Below are positions 31,928 to 41,342 of a stretch of DNA of 64,000 nt, in pieces. The notes beneath the pieces are model-generated. The model did no database searches and was not told where the DNA came from. It worked only from the letters and a program-made list of their open reading frames with translations. Source of the stretch: Pectobacterium brasiliense (GTDB taxonomy: Bacteria > Pseudomonadota > Gammaproteobacteria > Enterobacterales > Enterobacteriaceae); contig NZ_JACGFN010000003.1 of the NCBI RefSeq assembly GCF_016950255.1, positions 124,001-188,000 on the forward strand, given 5' to 3'. The position numbers were made by a program, and so were the translations under genes. The stretch's first letter is position 1. Each line of letters starts with the position of its first letter.

Positions 31928-31996
31928 GCTGCTCTCCTTCTGTTAGTTCATTGATTAAATGCGGTTTTATTAAAATGTAACGCATTAATTGCGAAT

Positions 31997-32015
31997 AAGA
32001 ATGATACCTATTTAC
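31997..32015. promoter_or_regulatory. Candidate Fur box in the divergent siderophore promoter region
   Basis: The 19-mer around AATGATAcctATT matches 12 of 19 positions of the Fur consensus GATAATGATAATCATTATC, counted by eye, with the AATGATA core intact. It lies about midway between the CitE-like and NIS synthetase genes, so one site could govern both. Confidence 0.45.
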
Positions 32016-32177
32016 ATCGTCGTGGTTAATATGCTAGCTTTCCGTTCATTATTTTTCAATCCATCTATTACGACATTTTTATTAAATTTCGGGACGTGTT
32101 AACCCGAGATTTAACGACATCCTTTTATACGTTACTGCAATCGGTTTTTACTTGTTTTATCGGTATGAGGAGTGGTT

Positions 32178-34079
32178 ATGAATATCAAGGTTGACGAAAT
32201 TAAACACAGGGATATACATCAGGATGTAGATGATTTTCTCTCTGATTACTCAAATAAAAACGCGTTAAGGCGATTGATTCGCTGCTTTTTCGCAGAAGGA
32301 ATTTTGAATAAAAATGACCTGAGGTTTATTGAGGGTAATTCCAGGGAAGCAACGCTGACTTTGCAGGGTGGCAAAGGTATATTGAAATTTGAAGATATTT
32401 CGTCATCACCGGCAAACACCTATATTAATAATGGAAATATTTATCTCATTCATTCAGATGGGACGTCTTTTCCCGTTACCAGCCACGAGCGATTGATTGA
32501 TTTACTTCGCGACAGTTTCGATTTTCATCCTGACGAGAGCGGTATCAGTGGCCTGAAAAAAGACGTCGGTAACAGTATTCGTAATGATACCAACGCCCGG
32601 CGCTATCGTTGCCAATGGCGTGCTGAGGTGGCCGATGCCATGCAGCAGGACGGGCAGAACGCTTTCACGCCGTGGCTGCGTTGGCAGCTCAGCATTCGCG
32701 ATGCCGCCATGTTTCTCGATCAGTGGGGATCGCTGGAAGGCCACCCTTACTACCCGACCTGGAAATCCCGCCCCGGACTGAGTGACGAAGACGTCCAGCG
32801 GCTGTCACCCGAATTTAACGCCCGCGTGCCGCTGCGTATTACCGCGCTGCGCCGCGATATGGCGTATGTCGAATCCATGCCGCACGTCGATGATTTTCAT
32901 TCGTGGTTTGCTCATGCATTCCCCGCGCTCTGGCAGGACTGGAAGCAGCGCCTGAATCAACAGGGGCTGGATGAGACGCAGTGGCTCCCGCTGCCTATCC
33001 ACAGCTGGCATCTGGAAAACTGGGTGAAATCCCACTATGAGGATGAAATTGCCGAAGGGATTCTGCTTACCGACGGCCCCGATCTCATCACGCTACCGGG
33101 TATGTCGTTCCGTACCGTTTTGCCCGTTGAACCTCCTTCTTCTCCTTTCATCAAACTCCCCGTCGCCATCTGGATGACTAGCGAAATGCGCAGCCTACAG
33201 GCGAAATCCATCCAAATGGGGCCACGTATCAGCACCATTATCGAAGCGATTCTGGCGCAGGAAGGCGGATTTGAGCAGCGGCTGGCGTTTTTCCGCGAAG
33301 AGACGGCGTTCCACTACAAGCACGCGGTGCATCAGGATGACGCACCGGGCAAACATCTCTCCGTCGTTTTCCGCGATGCTCGAATTTATGAACGCACCGA
33401 CGGCGCCCTGCCCGTGACCGTCGCCACGCTGTTTACGGCGCTGCCTCATCGCGACCAGCCGCTGTTCACCGAGCTGGTGACGCTGTCCGGGCTTGGCCCC
33501 GAAGCGTGGTTCCGCCAATACGTCCGCGCCGTAACCCGGCCTGTTATCGCTATCTATCTGCTGTACGGCATCGGGCTGGAAGCGCATCAGCAGAACAGCC
33601 AGATCCTCTTTTCACCGGAAGGTGTCGCGCAGGGATTATTAATCCGTGATTTCGGCGACGGGCGTACCTATGCGCCGCTGCTGCGTCAGCGCGGTCACCA
33701 TCTGCAACCCTACGTCTGGCCCGGCATTCTGCCCACGGTATTTGAAGACGACATCGAACCCGTGCGGATGTTTGTCGTCGACGCCTGCTTTGTCAGCCAC
33801 CTGCACGAACTGGCGCTGGCGCTCAGCGCGGAATACGGCTTTGCCGATGCCCGGCTGTGGCAGGTGATGAAAGAAGAAACCGCCGCGGCGTTTGACGCAG
33901 TGAAGTCGCGCGTTGATGGCGAGCTGTGGCAGACCGAACGCGACATGTTTATGACCCAGCCCTGGTATACGCGTTCGCTGCTGCGCATGCATATCCAGGA
34001 ATATCGCGACTATCGGATTCAGCACGGTCTGAGCAATCCCTTCCTCATTGAAGAGGAAGAAACCCGCATCGGATCGTGA
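32178..34079 (+). CDS. IucA/IucC-family NIS siderophore synthetase
   Basis: A 633-residue NRPS-independent siderophore synthetase that adenylates a carboxylate (citrate in most type A enzymes) and condenses it with an amine or alcohol. The family motif GHPYYPTWKSRPGLS (near 190) and the C-terminal FhuF-like region with EAHQQNSQILF and LIRDFGDG are clear. The ATG at 32178 lies six bases after GAGGAG; a GTG at 32172 overlaps that site. The first 110 residues or so are encoded by much AT-richer DNA than the rest. It is the only NIS synthetase in the island, whereas staphyloferrin B, achromobactin and aerobactin systems use two or three. It opens the rightward operon. Confidence 0.9.
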   Translation: MNIKVDEIKHRDIHQDVDDFLSDYSNKNALRRLIRCFFAEGILNKNDLRFIEGNSREATLTLQGGKGILKFEDISSSPANTYINNGNIYLIHSDGTSFPVTSHERLIDLLRDSFDFHPDESGISGLKKDVGNSIRNDTNARRYRCQWRAEVADAMQQDGQNAFTPWLRWQLSIRDAAMFLDQWGSLEGHPYYPTWKSRPGLSDEDVQRLSPEFNARVPLRITALRRDMAYVESMPHVDDFHSWFAHAFPALWQDWKQRLNQQGLDETQWLPLPIHSWHLENWVKSHYEDEIAEGILLTDGPDLITLPGMSFRTVLPVEPPSSPFIKLPVAIWMTSEMRSLQAKSIQMGPRISTIIEAILAQEGGFEQRLAFFREETAFHYKHAVHQDDAPGKHLSVVFRDARIYERTDGALPVTVATLFTALPHRDQPLFTELVTLSGLGPEAWFRQYVRAVTRPVIAIYLLYGIGLEAHQQNSQILFSPEGVAQGLLIRDFGDGRTYAPLLRQRGHHLQPYVWPGILPTVFEDDIEPVRMFVVDACFVSHLHELALALSAEYGFADARLWQVMKEETAAAFDAVKSRVDGELWQTERDMFMTQPWYTRSLLRMHIQEYRDYRIQHGLSNPFLIEEEETRIGS

Positions 34080-34160
34080 TGTATGGCGATGCTCCCGCCT
34101 CACAGGCTGAAAACGGGAGCATCTTTTTCACTCCTCATTTTGAGATGGATAACTTTGTTG

Positions 34161-36374
34161 ATGAACGCCAGGAAGAACTTCACTCCACCTACCGGGAAGA
34201 CTCGTTTTCCTATTCCCTCCGCGTTGGCCATCGCCGTAACGGCTGTGCTAAGCGGCATCGCGATACCCGCGCAGTCTGCAACGGGTGAGCGCGATGATTC
34301 CACTATCGTGGTGGAAGCTAAAGACGCGAATGCCGTGCAGGGGCTGGTCGCGGGTGGCATGTCGGCGCGGTCGTCCAGCACCGGGCTGCTGGGCAAAAAG
34401 GACGTGATGGATACGCCGTTTAACGTCAGCAACATGACCTCATCGTTTATTGAAAATAAACAGGCACAGACGCTGGGGCAGGTGGTCGCGCATGACGCAT
34501 CGGTGCGGGTGAGCAGTTCTCAGGGCGGTCTGCTGGATTCCTACTACATTCGCGGTTTTCCACTCAATGAAGGAAACCTGAGCGACATCGCCATGAACGG
34601 CGTCTACGGTGTTGCGCCCAACTATCAGCTGATGACTGACTACATCGAGCGGGTGGAAGTGCTGAAAGGGCCGTCGGCGCTGCTGTATGGGCTGTCGCCT
34701 AACAGCAGCGTGGGCGGCGTGATTAACGCCGTCACCAAACGCCCGACCACCGTCGGAAATCTGACCCGCCTCACGACCAGCTGGCAGTCTGATTCCCAAC
34801 TCACACAGCATGCGGATATTTCCCGCGTCTATGCGCTGGACAATAACAATCTGCTCGGCGTGCGTTTTAACGGGAATTACGGCTACGGCGACACGGTGTG
34901 GGATGGCAGCGACAAGCGTACACAGGTCGGCTCGCTTGGGCTGGATTTTTCGTCAGAACGCTTCCGCGCCACGTTGGATCTCATCACTCAGCATCTGAAA
35001 ACCCGTGCGCCGTCTCGCCCTTATTCGTTCGCGCAGGGTGTGACCGTGCCCGATGCACCGGATGGCAACACTAATATTTCCCAGCCGTGGGGGTTCTGGC
35101 ACTCCAAAGATCAGTCGGTGTTGCTGCATACCGAATACGATCTGGCGGATAACGTCACCTGGTTTACCGATTTAGGCGGTTCCAGCGCACACGTGAGCCG
35201 ACTGTCGGAGCAGGTGCCGCAGGTCACGAATAATAATGGTGATGTGAGCAGAACGAGTAGTAATGCTTCCTATCTTGTGAATTATCGCGCCGCCGTTAGT
35301 CGTTATAATTTAGCTACGGGTATTAGAGCTGACGTGGAAACGGGCTCGGTGACACACAAACTATCAGCCCAAACCAGTTATTACCGGGATCGCCATGCAA
35401 CAACAAGTGTAATTGGTCCAGACCTCAATACTAATATCTATAACCCCGTATATATGTCTCCCGTTGACATTCCCGCACCTGCAACGATAAGCAAACGTTC
35501 TTCCACTGCGCTGTCAGGTATCGCATTGGCGGATACGCTCGGCTTCTGGAACGATGCGCTGCAAGTCACGGGTGGGCTGCGCTATCAGCAGATCAAGTCG
35601 GATAACTTTGTTCCTGGTAATAGCGCGCCATCATCGTCCTACGACAAAAATGCGATCACGCCGATGGTCGGTGTGGTGGTGAAACCCTGGCAGCACGTCT
35701 CGCTCTATGCCAACTACATTGAGGGGCTGAGTAAAGGAGATATTGCGCCTGCGAATGCGAGCAATCCGGGTCAGGTGCTTGCGCCGTATAAGAGCAAGCA
35801 GTACGAAGCCGGGGTGAAAGTGGACGCGCTGGGGACGATCTCTACGCTGAGCGTCTTCCAGATCACCAAGCCGAGCGGCGCGCTGGTTAACGGGGCGGGT
35901 AGTGAGTTCGTTACCGCTAACGAGCAGCGCAATCGGGGTATCGAGCTGGATGTCGTCGGTTCACCGCTGGAGGATCTGCGCCTGACCGGTGGTTTGATGC
36001 TGCTGGATGCCGAGCTGACCAAAAGTGTGACGCCGGGGGCGCAGGGCAAGCGCGCGCCGGGGACGTCGCGTTTTCAGGCTAACGCCGGCGTGGAATATGA
36101 CCTGCCGTTCCTGCGCGATCTGACGCTGAACGCCAACGTCACCCATAACGGGAAGCAAAACGTCAACACCATCAATACCCAGTCTATTCCTTCCTGGACC
36201 ACCGTTGATTTTGGCGCGCGTTACAAGACGCGAATCTACAACGCGCCCACCACGTTCCGAGCTGATGTCCTGAACGCCTTTGACCGCAATTACTGGTCTG
36301 GCGTGACGTCGTTCAGCACGGTATCGCAAGGAACGCCGCGGACGCTGATGCTGTCCGTCGCGGTTGATTTCTAA
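34161..36374 (+). CDS. TonB-dependent siderophore receptor
   Basis: A 737-residue outer-membrane receptor with a signal peptide (hydrophobic part ALAIAVTAVLSGIAIPAQSA), a plug domain (DTPFNVSNMTSSFIENKQAQ, SYYIRGFP, ERVEVLKGPSALLYG) and a 22-strand barrel ending in the terminal phenylalanine VAVDF. It belongs to the FhuA/FcuA-like ferric-siderophore group and should import the product of this island with TonB-ExbBD. The start is uncertain: ATG 34161 gives a normal signal peptide, and ATG 34083, 3 bp after the NIS stop, is in frame but adds 26 unlikely residues. Residues of about 355-446 are encoded by lower-GC DNA. Confidence 0.88.
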   Translation: MNARKNFTPPTGKTRFPIPSALAIAVTAVLSGIAIPAQSATGERDDSTIVVEAKDANAVQGLVAGGMSARSSSTGLLGKKDVMDTPFNVSNMTSSFIENKQAQTLGQVVAHDASVRVSSSQGGLLDSYYIRGFPLNEGNLSDIAMNGVYGVAPNYQLMTDYIERVEVLKGPSALLYGLSPNSSVGGVINAVTKRPTTVGNLTRLTTSWQSDSQLTQHADISRVYALDNNNLLGVRFNGNYGYGDTVWDGSDKRTQVGSLGLDFSSERFRATLDLITQHLKTRAPSRPYSFAQGVTVPDAPDGNTNISQPWGFWHSKDQSVLLHTEYDLADNVTWFTDLGGSSAHVSRLSEQVPQVTNNNGDVSRTSSNASYLVNYRAAVSRYNLATGIRADVETGSVTHKLSAQTSYYRDRHATTSVIGPDLNTNIYNPVYMSPVDIPAPATISKRSSTALSGIALADTLGFWNDALQVTGGLRYQQIKSDNFVPGNSAPSSSYDKNAITPMVGVVVKPWQHVSLYANYIEGLSKGDIAPANASNPGQVLAPYKSKQYEAGVKVDALGTISTLSVFQITKPSGALVNGAGSEFVTANEQRNRGIELDVVGSPLEDLRLTGGLMLLDAELTKSVTPGAQGKRAPGTSRFQANAGVEYDLPFLRDLTLNANVTHNGKQNVNTINTQSIPSWTTVDFGARYKTRIYNAPTTFRADVLNAFDRNYWSGVTSFSTVSQGTPRTLMLSVAVDF

Positions 36375-36415
36375 GGATAGGCATTTTTCAGGAACCGAAC
36401 GTTAAGGAGATAGCG

Positions 36416-37819
36416 ATGAGCAACCTGTTTAGCTTTGCCGCAGTGTCTTCCCTCCCTGTCGCGCAGGCCCACTGGCCTGAGAGACTGACGCCTTATCTGG
36501 ATAGCGAGATTGAGCAGTTTCTTTTCAACTCGCCGCAAAGGTTGTCATGGTTGGTTGAGCAGTATGGGTCGCCGCTGAATATTGTCTGGCCGCACACCGT
36601 GGCCAACAATATCGCGGCATTGCGGACGGTGTTGCAGCGTCACGACGTGGACTGCCGCCTGTACTACGGCGCAAAGGTGAATAAATCGCCGGGTCTGGTA
36701 CAGGCGGCGGTGAATGCGGGCGTCGGCGTGGATGTTTCCAGCCTACAGGAACTGAAAGATGCGCTGCGGGCAGGCGGCGACGGCGCGCGGCTGTGCGCCA
36801 CTGGCCCGGCCAAAACGCGTGAGTTCCTGACGGCGCTGGTTCATCATCGCGCTCTTATCGTGCTGGATTCACCGGAAGAATTCGACGAGGTGCTCGCGCT
36901 GGCGGATTTGTTGCGCGTGACGGATCCCGTGCGGGTTCTGCTGCGCTATCGCCCATCGTTCGCGCAGGCCAGTCGGTTTGGCATGCTGGCTGATGAGGTT
37001 GCAATCTGCCTGGAGGCGTTGAGCACCAGACAGGCTGTGCTTCATCTGGAAGGCTTCCATTTCCATCTCGGCGGCTATGAGCCCGATACCCGCGTGGCGG
37101 CATTCGCTGAGGTACTGCCATTACTGGAGCGGGCGCGGTCAAAGGGATTACAGCCCGCGATTATTGATATCGGCGGGGGATTGCCGATTCAATATCTTTC
37201 GGCTTCACGCTATCAGGATTATTTAGCGAAGCAGAATGCGGCGGATTACCGCCACGGTCAGGTGCCGACCTCGTTTTACCCGTATGGCGGTGAGCGTTCG
37301 GCTGTCGACTATCTTGAGGCATTCCTGTCCGCCTCAATCGGACAGAACCGCGTGGCGGACGTGCTCAAGCAGCACGGCCTGATTCTGGCGATTGAGCCGG
37401 GACGCAGCCTGGCTGACCAAAGTGCGATTACCGTGTTTCGCGTCACGCGCACGCGCCGCCAGCCGGATGGCAACCACGTTGTGTTTGTGGAAGGCAGCAG
37501 CTTCAGCGCGTGTGAGACCTGGTTTAACTCTGAGTTTTTGATTGATCCTCTGCATGTTTTTTCCGTCAAAAAAGACACGCCTCTGGTGCCGGGCAAAGCC
37601 TGGATCGCCGGACACAGCTGTCTGGACGACGATGTCATTACGAACCGATTGATTCATTTTCGAACCGTGCCGCAGTCAGGCGATTTACTGATTTACGCGA
37701 ATACGGCGGGATACCAGATGGACCTGCTGGAAAACGCGTTTCATCGGCATCCGCTGCCTGCGCGCCTGTGTGCGTTCAAAGGTAAGAAAGGTGAGCTGAT
37801 TTTTTCCAGTGATAACTGA
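36416..37819 (+). CDS. PLP-dependent type III decarboxylase (SbnH/PvsE-like)
   Basis: A 467-residue fold-type III enzyme related to diaminopimelate and ornithine decarboxylases. The Schiff-base lysine is K87 in YYGAKVNK; the HFHLGG block, the glycine-rich IIDIGGGLPIQY, IEPGRSL and the second active-site segment CLDDD are present. In NIS clusters such enzymes (SbnH, PvsE, AcsE, FslC) decarboxylate a diamino acid, free or already attached to citrate, to supply the diamine backbone. It begins 41 bp after the receptor gene behind AAGGAG and is followed after 13 bp by the SbnA-like gene. The exact substrate, 2,3-diaminopropionate, ornithine or a citryl conjugate, cannot be read. Confidence 0.85.
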   Translation: MSNLFSFAAVSSLPVAQAHWPERLTPYLDSEIEQFLFNSPQRLSWLVEQYGSPLNIVWPHTVANNIAALRTVLQRHDVDCRLYYGAKVNKSPGLVQAAVNAGVGVDVSSLQELKDALRAGGDGARLCATGPAKTREFLTALVHHRALIVLDSPEEFDEVLALADLLRVTDPVRVLLRYRPSFAQASRFGMLADEVAICLEALSTRQAVLHLEGFHFHLGGYEPDTRVAAFAEVLPLLERARSKGLQPAIIDIGGGLPIQYLSASRYQDYLAKQNAADYRHGQVPTSFYPYGGERSAVDYLEAFLSASIGQNRVADVLKQHGLILAIEPGRSLADQSAITVFRVTRTRRQPDGNHVVFVEGSSFSACETWFNSEFLIDPLHVFSVKKDTPLVPGKAWIAGHSCLDDDVITNRLIHFRTVPQSGDLLIYANTAGYQMDLLENAFHRHPLPARLCAFKGKKGELIFSSDN

Positions 37820-37832
37820 ATGGAGCAGAACC

Positions 37833-38849
37833 ATGATCCTGAATAAAGTAACTGATTTGATTGGTAATACGCCCGTTATACAAATTCCGGTTCCCTATGG
37901 GGATACGCGTTTGTTTTTAAAAGTGGAGAAGAACAATCCCGGCGGAAGCATGAAGGATCGCATGGCGAGAAACATGATTGTTGCCGGACTGAAGTCAGGC
38001 AAAATCCGCCCCGGTGGCACCATTGTCGAGTCGTCATCAGGGAATACCGGTATCGGGCTGGCGCTGGCGTCAATTGAATATGGCCTGCGCTTTATCGCCG
38101 TGGTCGATCATCACGCGGCACAGGACAAAATCGCCATCATGCGCGCGCTCGGCGCGGAAATTCGCTACGTCTCCGGCGACTACGGCGAAGATGAGGTGGC
38201 GGTGGTGGAACGCCAGCGCATGGCGGCACAGCTGGCGCAGGAAATACCCGGCGCGGTGTTTATGAACCAGTCGGATAACGCGGCGAATGCAGGCGGTTAT
38301 GCCGATTTTGTCCGTGAGCTGTTCAGCCAGATTGGCAAGATCGACGCATTTGTCGGCTGCGTGGGCACCGGCGGATCGATGACGGGCATTTCGCACGGCC
38401 TGAAAGTCCATAATCCAGATATCACGACCATTGCCGTTGAACCGGTGGGTTCTATCGTCTTCGGCCACCCCGGTAAGCCTTACTATCAATCCGGCACCGG
38501 TACGCCCGCGGGGGATACCGTAGGGCTGGTGTTGGATTACAGCTGCATCGACTGTGGCGAGCAGGTTTCGGATGCGCAGGCGTTTGAAACGGCACGCTAT
38601 ATCGCACGGCACTACGGTTTGCTGGTCGGCGGTTCGACGGGCGGGGTGATCTATAAAGCGCTGGAGCTGATCTATCAGGATCGCATCGGCGGCAACGTCG
38701 TGCTGGCGATTGCCGATGGCGGGGAGAAATATCTGCACACGGTGTTTAACGAAGAGTGGCTCGCGGCGCGTAACCTGATCGATAGCGGCGTGTGGCACGA
38801 TCTGGATCGCTGGCTGGGCAATGCGATTTCTCTGGAGCAGGCAAGCTAA
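37833..38849 (+). CDS. SbnA-like PLP synthase (predicted ACEGA synthase)
   Basis: A 338-residue cysteine-synthase-fold enzyme: PLP lysine K41 in NNPGGSMKDR, substrate loop SSSGNTGIG (67-75) and the phosphate-binding GTGGSMTG. Within this family it looks like SbnA, which couples O-phosphoserine with glutamate to N-(1-amino-1-carboxy-2-ethyl)-glutamate (ACEGA), the first step to 2,3-diaminopropionate. A plain cysteine synthase would be out of place in a siderophore operon. The ATG at 37833 follows GGAG; an in-frame start at 37809 overlaps the previous gene. The dehydrogenase needed to split ACEGA follows after 10 bp. Confidence 0.8.
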   Translation: MILNKVTDLIGNTPVIQIPVPYGDTRLFLKVEKNNPGGSMKDRMARNMIVAGLKSGKIRPGGTIVESSSGNTGIGLALASIEYGLRFIAVVDHHAAQDKIAIMRALGAEIRYVSGDYGEDEVAVVERQRMAAQLAQEIPGAVFMNQSDNAANAGGYADFVRELFSQIGKIDAFVGCVGTGGSMTGISHGLKVHNPDITTIAVEPVGSIVFGHPGKPYYQSGTGTPAGDTVGLVLDYSCIDCGEQVSDAQAFETARYIARHYGLLVGGSTGGVIYKALELIYQDRIGGNVVLAIADGGEKYLHTVFNEEWLAARNLIDSGVWHDLDRWLGNAISLEQAS

Positions 38850-38859
38850 GGAGTCAAGG

Positions 38860-40031
38860 ATGATCGAAACGCTAAGCGGGCAGCCGCTTAACGTGGTGAT
38901 TTGCGGGGCCGGCAAGACCGGCCATCTCGCCACGGTGCTGTTTAAACAACTGCCAGACGTCAAGGTGACGCTGCTGGGCAGCCATCCTCGTCTGCCGGAA
39001 GCCTATCAGCAGCACGGTAAACGGCTACACGCGTTGCTGCCGGATGGCGAGACGCTGACGGCCACGCCGGACTGCGTGACCTGCGACCCGGCGGAAGCCT
39101 GCCGCGATGCGGACGTCGTTATCATCACCGTTCCCGCCAACTTCCGCGCCGATCTTCTGGCGCGGATTGTTCCCCATCTTCCCCGCGATAAACCGGTTTA
39201 TGTCGGCGCAATTCCCGGTTTTTGCGGCTTTGACTGGCTGGCCGAACGTGAGCTGGCCGCGCGCGCCCAAACGCGGTGATTTGGGGCATGAAGGACGTCG
39301 CGCACATTGCGTTTGATTTGCTGCCGGGCCAGTCGATCAAAATGGGCGGCGAAAAGGCCACGCTGTATGTCGCCACGCATCGGCGCGAAACGGCTGCGAG
39401 CCAGCAGGCGCTGATGGCGCTGCTGCAACGGCTCTATTCTGCGCCGGTGGTGCTATTGCCAGATTATCTGGAGATCACGCTGACGCCGGGTAACCCGATT
39501 ATGCATAGCGCGGTGATTTACGGCCTGATCGGTCCTTACGGGCAGTGGCATGCCCGACCGCTCTCGCAGCCGCTATGCTGGTGGAATGATTGCCCGGAAC
39601 TCGGTGCCTATTATCTGGAACGCATGGACGAGGAGAACCAGCGGCTGTGTGCAGCGCTGGAGACGCGGCTTGGTGTGCGACTGGACTCGGTGCTGCCGCT
39701 CAAGCAGGAGATTATCGATGCCTATGGCGATCAGATTGCCGATGCGCACACGATGCTTTCCGTGCTGCGCACCAATCAGGCTTATCACGGCATCGGTCTG
39801 CCGCTGCGAAAACATGACGCTGGTGGGTACGTGTTTGATACTCAGCATCGGGTGTTTCAGGAGGATATTGCCTACGGCCTGAGCCTGCTGGTGACGATTG
39901 CGGAGAACCTGGCCGTTAGCGTGCCGTACATTGAGGAAGTCTACCGGTGGTGCAGTGATTACATGGGAACCTCGACGCAGGATCGTCCCGACTATTTCCC
40001 GCCGCACTGGCTGACGGATGAGATGAGTTGA
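38860..40031 (+). pseudogene. Opine-dehydrogenase-family gene with a one-base frameshift
   Basis: Two overlapping frames make one protein of about 390 residues of the NAD(P) octopine/nopaline dehydrogenase family. The first (38860-39279) has the Rossmann GAGKTGH and reads to ERELAARAQTR-stop. The second (from about 39270) continues VIWGMKDVAHIAF and holds the C-terminal opine domain (NPIMHSAVIYG, HRVFQEDIAYG). Adding one C in the run near 39264-39268 gives ...ARAPNAVIWGM, restoring the frame. In this operon it sits where SbnB (an ornithine-cyclodeaminase-family ACEGA dehydrogenase) would be, and ACEGA is itself an opine-like secondary amine. It may be a real mutation or a sequencing error. 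ATG 38860 follows AAGGAG. Confidence 0.8.
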
Positions 40032-40091
40032 CGTGATGACCGTAGCGGAAATGAGGCCGGGTGACGCCGTGAAATCAGAAGGAGCTGACGC

Positions 40092-41342
40092 ATGCGCTTG
40101 AGCGGACAGGTCGCGTTCATCATCCACTTTATGTTTGTCGTACAGCTAGTGGCGATGGGGGCGATGGAGATGAGCGGGCCGTTTTGGCCGCTGCATCTGG
40201 AAAGTATGTCATCGGGTGCGGAACTGAGTATCGCGGGGATTGCCGTGTACGTCGGGCCGATGCTGGGCATTATGCTGACCAGCGCCTTCTGGGGAAGGAT
40301 GGGCGATCGGCTGGGCAACAAAGCCATGATGATCCGCGCGTTGTTTGGGCTGGCGTTAACCCAGCTCGGGCTGGCGTGGGCAAACGACATCTGGACGATA
40401 GTCGCGCTGCGTTTTATTCAGGGAGCCTGTGCGGGCTATATTGCGCCCGCGCAGGCGTATGGCGTCGCGGTGGTCAGTCCGCTACAGCGCACGCGGCTGT
40501 TTGCCTGGCTTCAGGTCTCTACCAACGTAGGATCGCTGCTGGGAGCGATTGTCGGCGGGCTGATCCTCGATTACCTGAACTTCTTCTGGATCAACCTGAG
40601 TGCGGCGATCCTCTGCGCGCTGTGCGGCATCACCGTGGCGCTCTTCCTACCGCATGTTGCCCCCGATGTCCCTGCGGCTCCGCCTGCGGATGCGCAGGCG
40701 AAAGCCCTTCCCCGCAGGCGGCTCTGGGCGCTGTCGCCGATTCCCGGTCTGCTGCTGATTTCTGGCCTACTGCTGACCAGCCGTATGATCCCGCAAACGC
40801 CGTTTTCCCTCTATCTGGACGGCTTCTTTCAGGTGGATAAGTGGGTTATCGGGCTGTGTTATGGCTTGCAGGCGACCGGCGTGATTGTCTCTGCATCGCT
40901 GTGGGCGCGCTATTTTGAAAATCTCTCGCTGTCGCAGACGCTGAGCCGCCTGTGTGTGGTCATGCTGGCCTGCGCCATCGTGACGTTGACGGCCGCTACG
41001 ATCCTGAATATTGCGATTTTCATCCCGCTGTACTTCCTGTGGGGCGTGCTGTTGGGGGCGACGACGCCCGTGCTGATGGCGCTGATTTCCCGAGCGGCTG
41101 GGGCCGGACAGCAGGGGTACATACTCGGCGTGGCGCAAAGCGTCAGCCAGTTTGCCTCGATTCTGGGCATTTCTTTGGGCGGATTGGTTCTCTACTCCCC
41201 CGGATTACGTTCGCTGTTCTTCTGCGTTGGTGCCGCGTATCTGGTGACCTTCCTGGTCGCGCTGATGCTGCTACGACGCCTGCGGATACAGGCGGAAAAA
41301 CATGACTCTCTCTCGACGAAGGGAAATATCGAAAATGTGTAA
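40092..41342 (+). CDS. MFS exporter of the siderophore island
   Basis: A 416-residue major facilitator with about twelve hydrophobic segments, the loop motif WGRMGDRLGNKAMM after helix 2 and the domain hinge around 200-230 rich in Ala, Pro and Arg. NIS siderophore operons usually encode one such exporter (SbnD, PvsC, LbtB), so secretion of the operon product is the likely role. The ATG follows GAAGGAG. The stop overlaps the start of the binding-protein gene by 8 bp. Confidence 0.85.
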   Translation: MRLSGQVAFIIHFMFVVQLVAMGAMEMSGPFWPLHLESMSSGAELSIAGIAVYVGPMLGIMLTSAFWGRMGDRLGNKAMMIRALFGLALTQLGLAWANDIWTIVALRFIQGACAGYIAPAQAYGVAVVSPLQRTRLFAWLQVSTNVGSLLGAIVGGLILDYLNFFWINLSAAILCALCGITVALFLPHVAPDVPAAPPADAQAKALPRRRLWALSPIPGLLLISGLLLTSRMIPQTPFSLYLDGFFQVDKWVIGLCYGLQATGVIVSASLWARYFENLSLSQTLSRLCVVMLACAIVTLTAATILNIAIFIPLYFLWGVLLGATTPVLMALISRAAGAGQQGYILGVAQSVSQFASILGISLGGLVLYSPGLRSLFFCVGAAYLVTFLVALMLLRRLRIQAEKHDSLSTKGNIENV

